Below, one piece after another: positions 37,099 through 50,275 of a DNA stretch of 64,000 nucleotides. The first letter of the stretch is position 1. Each line of letters starts with the position of its first letter. The DNA comes from Volvox africanus. Lineage: Eukaryota > Chlorophyta > Chlorophyceae > Chlamydomonadales > Volvocaceae. Position numbers and translations under genes: made by a program. The stretch lies in assembly GCA_030268105.1 (NCBI GenBank), contig BSDZ01000042.1:124001-188000 (forward strand), given 5' to 3'. The notes below the pieces were generated by a model. That model did no database searches. It was not told the origin of the DNA and was given only the letters and a program-made list of their open reading frames with translations.

Positions 37099-38776
37099 CG
37101 CGCTATTTTGTGATCTCGTACATATGTACGATCCATTGCTACACATATCACCACACGGGTGCTATGAACCGGTGTCTTTTGACACCACCTCATATGTGGG
37201 CTCGCGCTCGCCAAACTCAACAGTCACGCCTTATTACCATAGCTCCGTGCCGTACAGCCCTATTGATATAAAGAGGCTCTTTCGGATATGATTGGGACCC
37301 ATAAACTAAAAGCCCACCGGGGCAGCGGACTGAATCCCCGCCCAGACCAAGGGCTCGCACCAAATATTCAGCCATAACTATTATATGCCCGTGTGATAGT
37401 TCGAACACTGGTACTTGCCATGTCCAGTAACATGGTTGGTCGTGACACCCCGTACCCTCACTGCTTGGACAGACGGCCCGTCACCAGTGCATGGATTCTT
37501 AGATGAGATATGCCCCATCGGGTAACTGACGGAAGGCCTCACCTGGTGTAAGTCAGGACGGCAAAATGTTGGCAATATTTACTGCGGCCTCAAAGATCTT
37601 ACAGAGTGGTGTTACATGGACGGACTCAAACATTTAACTTGAGTGATTCAAGCAGGTCCTATTGCACCGTCCAGTGCATTTTCCGACAAGGAAACCCTTG
37701 ATACCTCCATCCCCATATGTGTGCCTCTATTTTAGCACTCTTCCCCACACCAGTGTATCCTGTACCTGCCTCGCAGTCCTACTCACCATCATTGGTGCAG
37801 ACTAAGGAACACACACAGCCGCTGGTCAATGCCACTCTCCGCCGGTCCATGCCACCAGTCTATGCCACCGGTCTATGCCACCCATCTAAGCCACGGGTCG
37901 AAGGCGCCATTCTAAGCCGCCGGTCTAAGCCGCTGGTCTGTGCCGCCGGTCTATGCCATCCGTCTATACCGCTGGTCTATGCAGCCCAAATACGCAACTG
38001 GTCTATGCCCCAGGTCTATGCGGCCCGTCTATGCCACTAAGGACCAGCCCACTTCATTCGTGGGATCAGCCTCAAAGGCATCCCTACCTATGACCAAATA
38101 AAGTGACTACAAAAATGCACAGACGGGACACAGGCCACACAGTGGGACAAATGGAAACTCCCCGGTCCAAAAAACGTGAAGACTAGCGAGCAAGTTGTCA
38201 CTCGCAAATTAAGGCACACCGGAATAGACCACATACATGCGCAGGTCATCCGCTCACATACTGCCCCAGCAGACTGCACCCTCTCACAGCTGCCAGTGTT
38301 CCTTCAGTGCCGCTTCACCAACACACCTGCCATTTCGTCACCGCACCACGCTATATTGTTAGGCTGGGCCTTGCCGTGCATCTAAAAAGCCCACACTTGA
38401 TGAATGGCCATCTCTGTCACCATGCCCTCCATGTGACTGTCTAGTCTCTCTGCGCCTTGACGGGCAATGAATATATCTGGAGCGAGCGCCAATAACGGGT
38501 TATGGGGCTGTTGGCGACCCCATGCCCTTAAGGTCGCCGCAGATACCTAATATATCCTATTACTGCACATACATGGATCGAATGCCATCGCATGGCCCTA
38601 TCACCGCAAATATGGCGGCCATCCATGGCTGGCCAATGATAACCAGTGACCAGTGACCAGTGCGCCTAGATATGGGTAATATATGGGTAATCAGCAAAAA
38701 CCGAGCCGGGGCAACAGAGGTAACGCACCCAGCCCTCTAGATAAAGGGTTCACCCCGCCCGGGTCAAAGACAGACA

Positions 38777-38779
38777 GAT

Positions 38780-38845
<66 letters not shown>
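38777..38845. repeat. GATA microsatellite, U5 (about 17 copies)
   Basis: Same left-end GAAA interruption as U4, but one repeat shorter. Confidence 0.97.
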
Positions 38846-40048
38846 TCAAAACTATCTTACTAACATTTACCACTTTTGCAGCAAACACAATTAACACAAT
38901 CAAACAAGAGATATGCCCAATATGCAGTATTAACACCACAACTCCATGATAACACGAGTGAAACATCGTGCACTCACAAGCGCAGGGTTTTGGAGACAAT
39001 ATTCATCTAGATGAGTGATTGGAGCACGATACATAAGGTCCGACCTACCCCGCCCACCATCTTGCTGGCTGTTAAATAGCTGCGATTGCTCTTCCGTCTG
39101 GCGGCACGCCCCTCTCTCATCAGCTGGCGTGGTTAGGGGAGAAATACCCAACACGACCCGACTATAAGGCTATGACGTATCTGAAATCACGAGCGGGATT
39201 TTAGATTCCAGGTTTCAGCCCACATGCCGCACCCCGCTCACGCACCAGCTTCCTCGCTGCACGAAGTAGCTCTATCTGCCACTGCTGCCGCTGCCACCGC
39301 CGCTGCCAACATGATTACCACCTCTATGGCCGAAATCATTCAGTGCCTCCGTCCAACCCCAATTCCATCTCACTACCATCTATCTCCTCTATGGCCGCAC
39401 CAAGACATTCAACCTGCAGCGCACCTACATGAATAAATCCTGCAGCATGTTACTGCTGCTCTAAGGGGACGCTACATACACCTCGCCGCCATTGTCAATA
39501 AATCGCCAGACTCCATGAACACCTGTCACCACCTGGAGCCTAGCTCGCTCTAAACATTAAGAATTGCCTGCTAAGAATCGACCACCTCCAACCCAACCTA
39601 AACTGTCCCTGCGCAAACACCCTTGCCCTGCAGCAAGCACGGTTGAAGAGAAGCTGCTGTATCCACGTCTCCCCCTCGCATACGACTCCTGTTGATGTGT
39701 GGAAAAAAGGGGTTACAGAAGTGAAACGTACATTTTGCAACATCGGAAGATAAAATGCCACAGACAACATCATTTGATCATCCGGGCATCAAAAGGACCG
39801 GTTCACTTGCCTAAAGTCCGTGTCACAGCTGTATTATTTCGAGCTTTCAAAAAATGCAGAAGTATCCGAGTCCTTTCACAAATGTCCGCAACCGGCACTT
39901 ACATCCAATCAAGCTCTGGTGGCTCCATCATCAGAGCCAATAACGGCGCGGCACGGTGAGGTGACGCTCCACCGAGCGCAGGGCGACCTGGTCCATCACC
40001 TATCGACGGGAAGAGGGATATAGCGCACATGAGGTTACATTACATAGG

Positions 40049-41008
40049 TCAGCACAACCGCACGATAATGAAGACTGCAGAAGAATATGTACCCAATACC
40101 CACAGTCTCATAACCAGACCACAACTTACTATCCAATCCTTCAACTGTTGCACGACGAGGTCCATTCGTTCCTGAACCTCCTTCGGCATTTTTATCGGCT
40201 TGTTTGGGTTGTCATAATGCTCCAGCTCTTCTTGCATGCGAGCATTCTCAGCTGCCACCCAAGCCTCCCAAGCCTCTGCTTCGTCTTGCGGGCTCAGGTA
40301 TGTGACCAAAGCCTCCGTCTCAACCGGCTGAGAATCCAAGGTCACCGGCGAGATCTCCATTTCAGCTTGCTGTTCAGCTAGGGGTGCAGCTAAAATACCC
40401 GTCTCGTTCTGCTGCTTGCGCATTGTGACAGGGAAGGCAGCCTTGGGTTCCGCTGCCTCTCCTAGCTGAGCGCAGACCATAACAGCTGAAGCTTCTAATC
40501 CACCTTGATCTGAGTCCAGAGCTGCATTGCAAGTCCCACATTCAACTTCCTCCACGGCCAAAGCTGTGGCCGAAGCCGCCGACTTTTCGCATGGCATGGC
40601 GGAGAACACAACCGTGGTCTCCTCCATGGCCGGCGGGTTCTCGATTCTGCATGTATCAGCATAACCGACGCTGAAGCTGCTGCTGCTGCTGCTGCTGGGG
40701 AAGCTGATGCTGCTTAAGCTATTGCTCAGCATCGACGAAGATCCGGTGCCTTGGAAAAAGACCGCCGGGGAAACCGATGATTCTCTAATTGACATGACTT
40801 CTGGAGCTCGAAAAGATGTTGGGTTCCATTTATCACGGGGTACGCCCATATATTGGGCAGGCTCCTGCTGCTCCATGGCCACCTTGATCCTGACTGGATG
40901 TGCTGTCGGCGCACAGCAATCCTTACAAAGACCAGACATCCAGTCACAAAAATCCGAAAATGCCATGCACAGGCTATTTGGAAACATTCCGGTGCCCAGC
41001 GCGGCCAT
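40049..41008 (-). CDS. Array ORF, copy U5 (319 aa)
   Basis: Intact. Distinct changes are SSISFP (Ser to Ile within the first serine run) and SFRAPE (Gln to Arg at about residue 67). Seven serines follow FP. The right part of U5 therefore differs from U4 even though their left halves are identical. Confidence 0.5.
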   Translation of the reverse strand: MAALGTGMFPNSLCMAFSDFCDWMSGLCKDCCAPTAHPVRIKVAMEQQEPAQYMGVPRDKWNPTSFRAPEVMSIRESSVSPAVFFQGTGSSSMLSNSLSSISFPSSSSSSSFSVGYADTCRIENPPAMEETTVVFSAMPCEKSAASATALAVEEVECGTCNAALDSDQGGLEASAVMVCAQLGEAAEPKAAFPVTMRKQQNETGILAAPLAEQQAEMEISPVTLDSQPVETEALVTYLSPQDEAEAWEAWVAAENARMQEELEHYDNPNKPIKMPKEVQERMDLVVQQLKDWIVSCGLVMRLWVLGTYSSAVFIIVRLC

Positions 41009-42218
41009 CACAGCCGATGTCGCTTCAAAGCCGAAGTGTGTTTTTAATAATGATTGCTGAGTCTAATATATAATACTACCTAGATATTGCTAAAAATTCA
41101 CAAGATTCAGGACGCGGGTCTTCGATACTTGGAGCTGAAGCGGACGCAGAGAGGATAACCGGTATTGTGATACAATTAATCAGTACTATGAACTATCAGA
41201 AGGTTGCAAAAACTTGGTGGTTATAGAAAATCGGAACGCGGCAGAAGATCACCCGCAGGGTGAACCCATTTGTACTTCCGCCTACCCACCAGATGGGCCC
41301 TGTGAGGTCGCTGTCACCGTGGAATATCGCGCCAACCATAAGCTGTGCCTATCAATGCACCTATACGACACAAATAACTTTCGAATATAGTAACTATTTA
41401 TATTCCATCCAAAGCCCGACCCTAGCTGACCCTAACTGAGCCCATCGGAACCGACATCTATTCGCCTTACTCCTCACCTCCCTGGATAACGACAACCTAG
41501 ACAACGGCGAAGTCCCCATTCAAAGTAATCACGTCGTAATAGGTGAACACCTGGCATCTCACCGAGGGGCTCACCTTCAGTTCGGAATGGTGTGGGTTCG
41601 TCGGCACCAGCACGTCCTGGCTGTTTTCCCCACCTGGCAGCGGATTCCTGGTGGGATATGATATGATCAGGATGAGAATAGATATTTCTTCGGGCGCTTG
41701 ACATGTGCGCGGGTACCGTGCGCGGTAACGTACGCGCTGCCGTTATCTCAAGATGCCGTTGGTGTTATACGGCACAGGGACGTACGGGTGACCCCGGGCC
41801 TTTCCACACCAAGTCGTCTCTCAAGCCCGTCATGCTAATCTTCACTATTGTGATGTATTGGATTAATGACTAATGTATTGGGTCATCGGGCTAATGAGAT
41901 GTATTGGAGATGTATTGGAAATGTTCACCGTTTGGCACCTACGTTCCCATGAAAGCTAGGACCGTCCTTGGAGGCTGCGCAAGGCCCCACGACTTTGCAA
42001 CGACAAATCGTTATCAGGGCCAGATTGGTAGCTCTAAAAACGTGATGGCAACACCAAAGCAGCCGGATCCAAGAGTCCTGCAGCAGGACTCAGGATAGCT
42101 GCTAGGTTGTTGACGGTTGGCTGAAGCGGGCTCAATACAGAGGGCTGAAAAATGCAGATCCCCTACACGCCTACAACGTCTTTGCTTTCGCTAAGGTAAT
42201 TGTTATTTGTTCTATATA

Positions 42219-42289
42219 TCTCGTCACGTCTCGTCTCGTCTCGTCCCGTCTCGTCTCGTCTCGTCTCGTCCCGTCTCGACTCGTCTCGT
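42219..42289. repeat. CGTCT tract, U6
   Basis: Long form like U1, with one CACGT interruption near 42225. Confidence 0.95.
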
Positions 42290-42781
42290 ATTGTGTTGTG
42301 TTGTACTGCAGTATATGTCCAGGATCTCCTCGCACTTCTTACCGAATGTCACACTCAGACCACCACCGATCCATCCCCTTTCCTCTTCCCAGTAGATCAT
42401 GCCGTACAAATACAAATACACACGCATTCACGTTGATGTAATATAAAAAAACCTTTTGTGGCGTTCACATCTTGTGCCGTACATGCGGGATGGCCGGGAA
42501 AAGATTGCCCAGGTTCTGTCTCTTCCGAGAGCAGAGTGGTGGTGGGTACTGCTCCGGGTTTCACCTGGTCGCCGCGGCCTGACAGCTCCCCCATTGGTTT
42601 GACCGTTGGCGGTTTACCGGCTATTTGAAAGAGTCTGTTTGTAGGTTGCAACCATACTGCGTCATATGGTACGACGGCGTATATTAGGATGGGGTAAAGT
42701 GTAACCCCTTCCCCGCCCCCTCTTCCCCGAAACCTTCCCTTCGCTGCCCTATCGCCCGTCTGCCCATCGCTTCTTGACATG

Positions 42782-44241
42782 GCCCCCTCACTGCGCCCTC
42801 CCTCCCAACCTGGCCCCTCACTGCCCCCTCCCTCCGAACCCGCCCCCTCACTGCCCCGTCCCTTCCAACCCGCCCCCTCACTGCCCCCTCCCTCCCAACC
42901 CGCCCCCTCACTGCCCCCTCCCTCCAAACCCGCCCCCTCACTGCCCCCTCCCTCCCAACCCGCCCCCTCACTGCCCCCTCCCTCCCAACCCGCCCCCTCA
43001 CTGCCCCCTCCCTCCCAACCCGCCCCCTCACTGCGCCCTCCCTCCCAACCCGCCCCCTCACTGCCCCCTCCCTCCCAACCCGCCCCCTCACTGCCCCCTC
43101 CCTCCCAACCTGGCCCCTCACTGCCCCCTCCCTCCCAACCCGCCCCCTCACTGCCCCCTCCCTCCGAACCCGCCCCCTCACTGCCCCGTCCCTTCCAACC
43201 CGCCCCCTCACTGCCCCCTCCCTCCCAACCCGCCCCCTCACTGCCCCCTCCCTCCAAACCCGCCCCCTCACTGCCCCCTCCCTCCCAACCCGCCCCCTCA
43301 CTGCCCCCTCCCTCCCAACCCGCCCCCTCACTGCCCCCTCCCTCCCAACCCGCCCCCTCACTGCGCCCTCCCTCCCAACCCGCCCCCTCACTGCCCCCTC
43401 CCTCCCAACCCGCCCCCTCACTGCCCCCTCCCTCCCAACCTGGCCCCTCACTGCCCCCTCCCTCCCAACCCGCCCCCTCTCTGCCCCCTCCCTCCCAACC
43501 CGCCCCCTCACTGCCCCCTCCCTCCCAACCCACCCCCTCACTGCCCCCTCCCTCCCAACCCGCCCCCTCACTGCCCCCTCCCTCCCAACCTGGCCCCTCA
43601 CTGCCCCCTCCCTCCCAACCCGCCCCCTCACTGCCCCCTCCCTCCCAACGCGCCCCCTCACTGCCCCCTCCCTCCCAACCCGCCCCCTCACTGCCCCCTC
43701 CCTCCCAACCTGGCCCCTCACTGCCCCCTCCCTCCCAACCCGCCCCCTCACTGCCCCCTCCCTCCCAACCCGCCCCCTCACTGCCCCCTCCCTCCCAACC
43801 CACCCCCTCACTGCCCCCTCCCTCCCAACCCGCCCCCTCACTGCCCCCTCCCTCCCAACCCGCCCCCTCACTGCCCCCTCCCTCCCAACCTGGCCCCTCA
43901 CTGCCCCCTCCCTCCTAACCTGGCCCCTCACTGCCCCCTCCCTCCCAACCCGCCCCCTCACTGCCCCCTCCCTTCCAACCCGCCCCCTCACTGCCCCCTC
44001 CCTCCCAACCCGCCCCCTCACTGCCCCCTCCCTCCCAACCCGCCCCCTCACTGCCCCCTCCCTCCCAACCCGCCCCCTCACTGCCCCCTCCCTCCCAACC
44101 CGCCCCCTCACTGCCCCCTCCCTCCCAACCTCGCCCCTCACTGCCCCCTCCCTCCCAACCCGCCCCCTCACTGCCCCCTCCCTCCCAACCCGCCCCCTCA
44201 CTGCCCCCTCCCTCCCAACCCGCCCCCTCACTGCCCCCTCT
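42782..44241. repeat. 30-bp minisatellite, U6 (about 49 copies)
   Basis: Longest block. Variant units recur at a spacing of 330 bp: CTCCGAACC at about 42832 and 43162, CTCCAAACC at about 42922 and 43252, and CTGCGCCC at about 43032 and 43362. An 11-unit segment was therefore duplicated. It ends directly in TATTATATGCCCGTG. Confidence 0.97.
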
Positions 44242-45978
44242 CTATTATATGCCCGTGTGATAGTTCGAACACTGGTACTTGCCATGTCCAGTAACATGGT
44301 TAGTCGTGACACCCCGTACCCTCACTGCTTGGACAGACGGCCCGTCAACAGTGCATGGATTCTTAGATGAGATATGCCCCATCGGGTAACTGACGGAAGG
44401 CCTGAACTGGTGTAAGTCAGGACGGCAAAAGGTTGGCAATATTTACTGCGGCCTCAAAGATCTTACAGAGTGGTGTTACATGGACGGACTCAAACATTTA
44501 ACTTGAGTGATCCAAGCAGGTCCTATTGCACCGTCCAGTGCATTTTCCGACAAGGAAACCTTTGATACCTCCATCCCCATATGTGTGCCTCTATTTTAGC
44601 ACTCTTCCCCACACCAGTGTATCCTGTACCTGCCTCGCAGTCCTACTCAGCATCATTGGTGCAGACTAAGGAACACACACAGCCGCTGGTCTATGCCACT
44701 CTCCGCCGGTCCATGCCACCGGTCCATGCCACCGGTCTATGCCACCCATCTAAGCCACGGGTCGAAGGCGCCATTCTAAGCCGCCGGTCTAAGCCGCTGG
44801 TCTGTGCCGCCGGTCTATGCCATCCGTCTATACCGCTGGTCTATGCAGCCCAAATATGCAACTGGTCTATGCCGCAGGTCTATGCGGCCCGTCTATGCCA
44901 CTAAGGACCAGCCCACTTCATTCGTGGGATCAGCCTCAAAGGCATCCCTACCTATGACCAAATAAAGTGACTACAAAAAGGCGCAGACGGGACACAGGCC
45001 ACACAGTGGGACAAATGGAAACACCCCGGTCCACTCACGAAGTAGGACACTTCCTACGAAATTGCATCTTGCCGTACGTACAGGTCCTAACAAGCAGACG
45101 TGGCTATTTTGGCGACATCACAGCTACATCACCAAACACAATGACAGCTTGTCTGATGGCCAAGGATGACCTACGTGTCTGTCCTTGGTTGCCCTAAAGG
45201 CATTCAAACCACCGCATTCAATACACATTATATCTACGATCCCTCGCCTGTTTTACTTACTTAGCCTATTTTGGACACACGACCGTGCCCACCACATACA
45301 CACACACGACATTTATCACACACAGGACATATCACAGATGTTGATCGGGAGGACTAGAATTGCAAGAAACAGATATAAATGTGATCATAAGGCTATCTAC
45401 ATAGGCACACCGGAATAGACCACATACATGTGCAGGTCATCCGCTCACATACTGCCCCAGCAGACTGCACCCTCTCACAGCTGCCAGTGTTCCTTCAGTG
45501 CCGCTTCACCAACACACCTGCCATTTCGTCCCACGGATGCCATCATACCGCACCACGCTATATTGTTAGGCTGGGCCTTGCCGTGCATCTAAAAAGCCCA
45601 CACTTGATGAATGGCCATCTCTGTCGCCATGCCCTCCATGTGACTGTCTAGTCTCTCTGCGCCTTGACGGGCAATGAATATATCTGGAGCGAGCGCCAAT
45701 AACGGGTTATGGGGCTGTTGGCGACCCCATGCCCTTAAGGTCGCCGCAGATACCTAATATATCCTATTACTGCACATACATGGATCGAATGCCATCGCAT
45801 GGCCCTATCACCGCAAATATGGCGGCCATCCATGGCTGGCCAATGATAACCAGTGACCAGTGACCAGTGCGCCTAGATATGGGTAATATATGGGTAATCA
45901 GCAAAAACCGAGCCGGGGCAACAGAGGTAACGCACCCAGCCCTCTAGATAAAGGGTTCACCCCGCCCGGGTCAAAGAC

Positions 45979-45979
<1 letters not shown>

Positions 45980-46048
<69 letters not shown>
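45980..46048. repeat. GATA microsatellite, U6 (about 17 copies)
   Basis: Pure tract. Confidence 0.97.
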
Positions 46049-47257
46049 TCAAAACTATCTTACTAACATTTACCACTTTTGCAGCAAACACAATTAACAC
46101 AATCAAACAAGAGATATGCCCAATATGCAGTATTAACACCACAACTCCATGATAACATGAGTGAAACATCGTGCACTCACAAGTGCAGGGTTTTGGAGAC
46201 AATATCCATTTTAATCGAGTGATTGGAGCACGATACATAAGGTCCGACCTACCCCGCCCACCATCTTGCTGGCTGTTAGCTGATAGCTGCGATTGCTCTT
46301 CCGTCTGGCGGCACGCCCCTCTCTCATCAGCTGGCGTGGTTAGGGGAGAAATACCCAACACGACCCGACTATAAGGCTATGACGTATCTAAAATCACGAG
46401 CGGGATTTTAGATTCCAGGTTTCAGCCCACATGCCGCACCCCGCTCACGCACCAGCTTCCTCGCTGCACGAAGTAGCTCTATCTGCCACTGCTGCCGCTG
46501 CCACCGCCGCTGCCAACATGATTACCACCTCTATGGCCGAAATCATTCAGTGCCTCCGTCCAACCCCAATTCCATCTCACTACCATCTATCTCCTCTATG
46601 GCCGCACCAAGACATTCAACCTGCAGCGCACCTACATGAATAAATCCTGCAGCATGTTACTGCTGCTCTAAGGGGACGCTACATACACCTCGCCGCCATT
46701 GTCAATAAATCGCCAGACTCCATGAACACCTGTCACCACCTGGAGCCTAGCTCGCTCTAAACATTAAGAATTGCCTGCTAAGAATCGACCACCTCCAACC
46801 CAACCTAAACTGTCCCTGCGCAAACACCCTTGCCCTGCAGCAAGCACGGTTGAAGAGAAGCTGCTGTATCCACGTCTCCCCCTTGCATACGACTCCTGTT
46901 GATGTGTGGAAAAAAGGGGTTACAGAAGTGAAACGTACATTTTGCAACATCGGAAGATAAAATGCCACAGACAACATCATTTGATCATCCGGGCATCAAA
47001 AGGACCGGTTCACTTGCCTAAAGTCCGTGTCACAGCTGTATTATTTCGAGCTTTCAAAAAATGCAGAATCCTTTCCGAGTCCTTTCACAAATGTCCGCAA
47101 CCGGCACTTACATCCAATCAAGCTCTGGTGGCTCCATCATCAGAGCCAATAACGGCGCGGCACGGTGAGGTGACGCTCCACGGAGCGCAGGGCGACCTGG
47201 TCCATCACCTATCGACGGGAAGAGGGATATAGCGCACATGAGGTTACATTACATAGG

Positions 47258-48217
47258 TCAGCACAACCGCACGATAATGAAGACTGCAGAAGAATATGTA
47301 CCCAATACCCACAGTCTCATAACCAGACCACAACTTACTATCCAATCCTTCAACTGTTGCACGACGAGGTCCATTCGTTCCTGAACCTCCTTCGGCATTT
47401 TTATCGGCTTGTTTGGGTTGTCATAATGCTCCAGCTCTTCTTGCATGCGAGCATTCTCAGCTGCCACCCAAGCCTCCCAAGCCTCTGCTTCGTCTTGCGG
47501 GCTCAGGTATGTGACCAAAGCCTCCGTCTCAACCGGCTGAGAATCCAAGGTCACCGGCGAGACCTCCATTTCAGCTTGCTGCTCAGCTAGGGGTGCAGCT
47601 AAAATACCCGTCTCGTTCTGCTGCTTGCGCATTGTGACAGGGAAGGCAGCCTTGGGTTCCGCTGCCTCTCCTAGCTGAGCGCAGACCATAACAGCTGAAG
47701 CTTCTAATCCACCTTGATCTGAGTCCAGAGCTGCATTGCAAGTCCCACATTCAACTTCCTCCACGGCCAAAGCTGTGGCCGAAGCCGCCGACTTTTCGCA
47801 TGGCATGGCGGAGAACACAACCGTGGTCTCCTCCATGGCCGGCGGGTTCTCGATTCTGCATGTATCAGCATAACCGACGCTGAAGCTGCTGTTGCTGCTG
47901 CTGCAGGGGAAGCTGCTGCTGCTTAAGCTATTGCTCAGCATCGACGAAGATCCGGTGCCTTGGAAAAAGACCGCCGGGGAAACCGATGATTCTCTAATCG
48001 ACATGACTTCTGGAGCTTGAAAATGTGTTGGGTTCCATTTATCACGGGGTACGCCCATATATTGGGCAGGCTCCTGCTGCTCCATGGCCACCTTGATCCT
48101 GACTGGATGTGCTGTCGGCGCACAGCAATCCTTACAAAGACCAGACATCCAGTCACAAAAATCCGAAAATGCCATGCACAGGCTATTTGGAAACATTCCG
48201 GTGCCCAGCGCGGCCAT
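47258..48217 (-). CDS. Array ORF, copy U6 (319 aa)
   Basis: Intact. It carries THFQAPE (Ser to His, a two-base change, at about residue 65), FPCSSSNSSF in the serine tract and EMEVSP (Ile to Val). The predicted protein is the same as in U7. Confidence 0.5.
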   Translation of the reverse strand: MAALGTGMFPNSLCMAFSDFCDWMSGLCKDCCAPTAHPVRIKVAMEQQEPAQYMGVPRDKWNPTHFQAPEVMSIRESSVSPAVFFQGTGSSSMLSNSLSSSSFPCSSSNSSFSVGYADTCRIENPPAMEETTVVFSAMPCEKSAASATALAVEEVECGTCNAALDSDQGGLEASAVMVCAQLGEAAEPKAAFPVTMRKQQNETGILAAPLAEQQAEMEVSPVTLDSQPVETEALVTYLSPQDEAEAWEAWVAAENARMQEELEHYDNPNKPIKMPKEVQERMDLVVQQLKDWIVSCGLVMRLWVLGTYSSAVFIIVRLC

Positions 48218-49428
48218 CACAGCCGATGTCGCTTCAAAGCCGAAGTGTGTTTTTAATAATGACTGATGAGTCTAATATATAATACTACCTAGATATTGCT
48301 AAAAATTCACAAGATTCAGGACGCGGGTCTTCGATACTTGGAGCTGAAGCGGACGCAGAGAGGATAACCGGTATTGTGATACAATTAATCAGTACTATGA
48401 ACTATCAGAAGGTTGCAAAAACTTGGTGGTTATAGAAAATCGGAACGCGGCAGAAGATCACCCGCAGGGTGAACCCATTTGTACTTCCGCCTACCCACCA
48501 GATGGGCCCTGTGAGGTCGCTGTCACCGTGGAATATCGCGCCAACCATAAGCTGTGCCTATCAATGCACCTATACGACACAAATAACTTTCGAATATAGT
48601 AACTATTTATATTCCATCCAAAGCCCGACCCTAGCTGACCCTAACTGAGCCCATCGGAACCGACATCTATTCGCCTTACTCCTCACCTCCCTGGATAACG
48701 ACAACCTAGACAACGGCGAAGTCCCCATTCAAAGTAATCACGTCGTAATAGGTGAACACCTGGCATCTCACCGAGGGGCTCACCTTCAGTTCGGAATGGT
48801 GTGGGTTCGTCGGCACCAGCACGTCCTGGCTATTTTCCCCACCTGGCAGCGGATTCCTGGTGGGATATGATATGATCAGGATGAGAATAGATATTTCTTC
48901 GGGCGCTTGACATGTGCGCGGGTACCGTGCGCGGTAACGTACGCGCTGCCGTTATCTCAAGATGCCGTTGGTGTTATACGGCACAGGGACGTACGGGTGA
49001 CCCCGGGCCTTTCCACACCAAGTCGTCTCTCAAGCCCGTCATGCTAATCTTCACTATTGTGATGTATTGGATTAATGACTAATGTATTGGGTCATCGGGC
49101 TAATGAGATGTATTGGAGATGTATTGGAAATGTTCACCGTTTGGCACCTACGTTCCCATGAAAGCTAGGACCGTCCTTGGAGGCTGCGCAAGGCCCCACG
49201 ACTTTGCAACGACAAATCGTTATCAGGGCCAGATTGGTAGCTCTAAAAACGTGATGGCAACACCAAAGCAGCCGGATCCAAGAGTCCTGCAGCAGGACTC
49301 AGGATAGCTGCTAGGTTGTTGACGGTTGGCTGAAGCGGGCTCAATACAGAGGGCTGAAAAATGCAGATCCCCTACACGCCTACAACGTCTTTGCTTTCGC
49401 TAAGGTAATTGTTATTTGTTCTATATAT

Positions 49429-49456
49429 CTCGTCTCGTCTCGTCTCGTCTCGTCTC
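49429..49456. repeat. CGTCT tract, U7 (short)
   Basis: Same junction as in U2. Confidence 0.95.
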
Positions 49457-49713
49457 TTCCGAGAGCAGAGTGGTGGTGGGTACTGCTCCGGGTTTCACCT
49501 GGTCGCCGCGGCCTCAGCTCCCCCATTGGTTTGACCGTTGGCGGTTTACCGGCTATTTGAAAGAGTCTATTTGTAGGTTGCAACCATACTGCGTCATATG
49601 GTACGACGGCGTATATTAGGATGGGGTAAAGTGTAACCCCTTCCCCGCCCCCTCTTCCCCGAAACCTTCCCTTCGCTGCCCTATCGCCCGTCTGCCGATC
49701 GCTTCTTGACATG

Positions 49714-50275
49714 GCCCCCTCACTGCGCCCTCCCTCCCAACCTGGCCCCTCACTGCCCCCTCCCTCCCAACCCGCCCCCTCACTGCCCCCTCCCTCCCAA
49801 CCTGGCCCCTCACTGCCCCCTCCCTCCCAACCCGCCCCCTCACTGCCCCCTCCCTCCCAACCCGCCCCCTCACTGCCCCCTCCCTTCCAACCCGCCCCCT
49901 CACTGCCCCCTCCCTCCCATCCTGGCCCCTCACTGCCCCCTCCCTCCCATCCTGGCCCCTCACTGCCCCCTCCCTCCCAACCCGCCCCCTCACTGCCCCC
50001 TCCCTCCCAACCCGCCCCCTCACTGCCCCCTCCCTCCCAACCTGGCCCCTCACTGCCCCCTCCCTCCCATCCTGGCCCCTCACTGCCCCCTCCCTCCCAA
50101 CGCGCCCCCTCACTGCCCCCTCCCTCCTAACCCGCCCCCTCACTGCCCCCTCCCTCCCAACCCGCCCCCTCACTGCCCCCTCCCTCCCAACCTGCCCCCT
50201 CACTGCCCCCTCCCTCCCAACCCGCCCCCTCACTGCCCCCTCCCTTCCAACCCGCCCCCTCACTGCCCCCTCCCT
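49714..50275. repeat. 30-bp minisatellite, U7 (about 19 copies)
   Basis: It contains CCCATCCTGG variant units at about 49917, 49947 and 50067. It abuts TATTATATGCCCGTG with no segment d. Confidence 0.97.

Larger units (their letters stand above)
35965..41393. repeat. Array unit U5, near-duplicate of U4
   Basis: The first 3.4 kb matches U4 at an offset of 5435 bp, apart from GATA tract length. The right part then diverges: a CTGCAG variant at 39415, AGAAGTATCCGAG at 39858, and ORF changes including S to I and Q to R. These affinities lie with other units, so U5 looks mosaic. Confidence 0.95.
41394..48602. repeat. Array unit U6, longest unit
   Basis: Its length comes from a minisatellite of about 49 copies (42782-44241). 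Segment b is the long U1-like form. Segment d is missing: the minisatellite abuts TATTATATGCCCGTG directly, as in U7-U9. A 141-bp deletion at about 45402 joins CTACATA to GGCACACCGG. Confidence 0.95.

Noticed and set aside
42684..44312. Very long ORFs (up to about 540 codons) of [10 protein letters not shown], [10 protein letters not shown] or [14 protein letters not shown] repeats on both strands, here and in the other minisatellite blocks
   Set aside because: They are by-products of a 30-bp unit divisible by three and nearly free of stops in five of six frames. Several rely on non-ATG starts, and frames compete on both strands.
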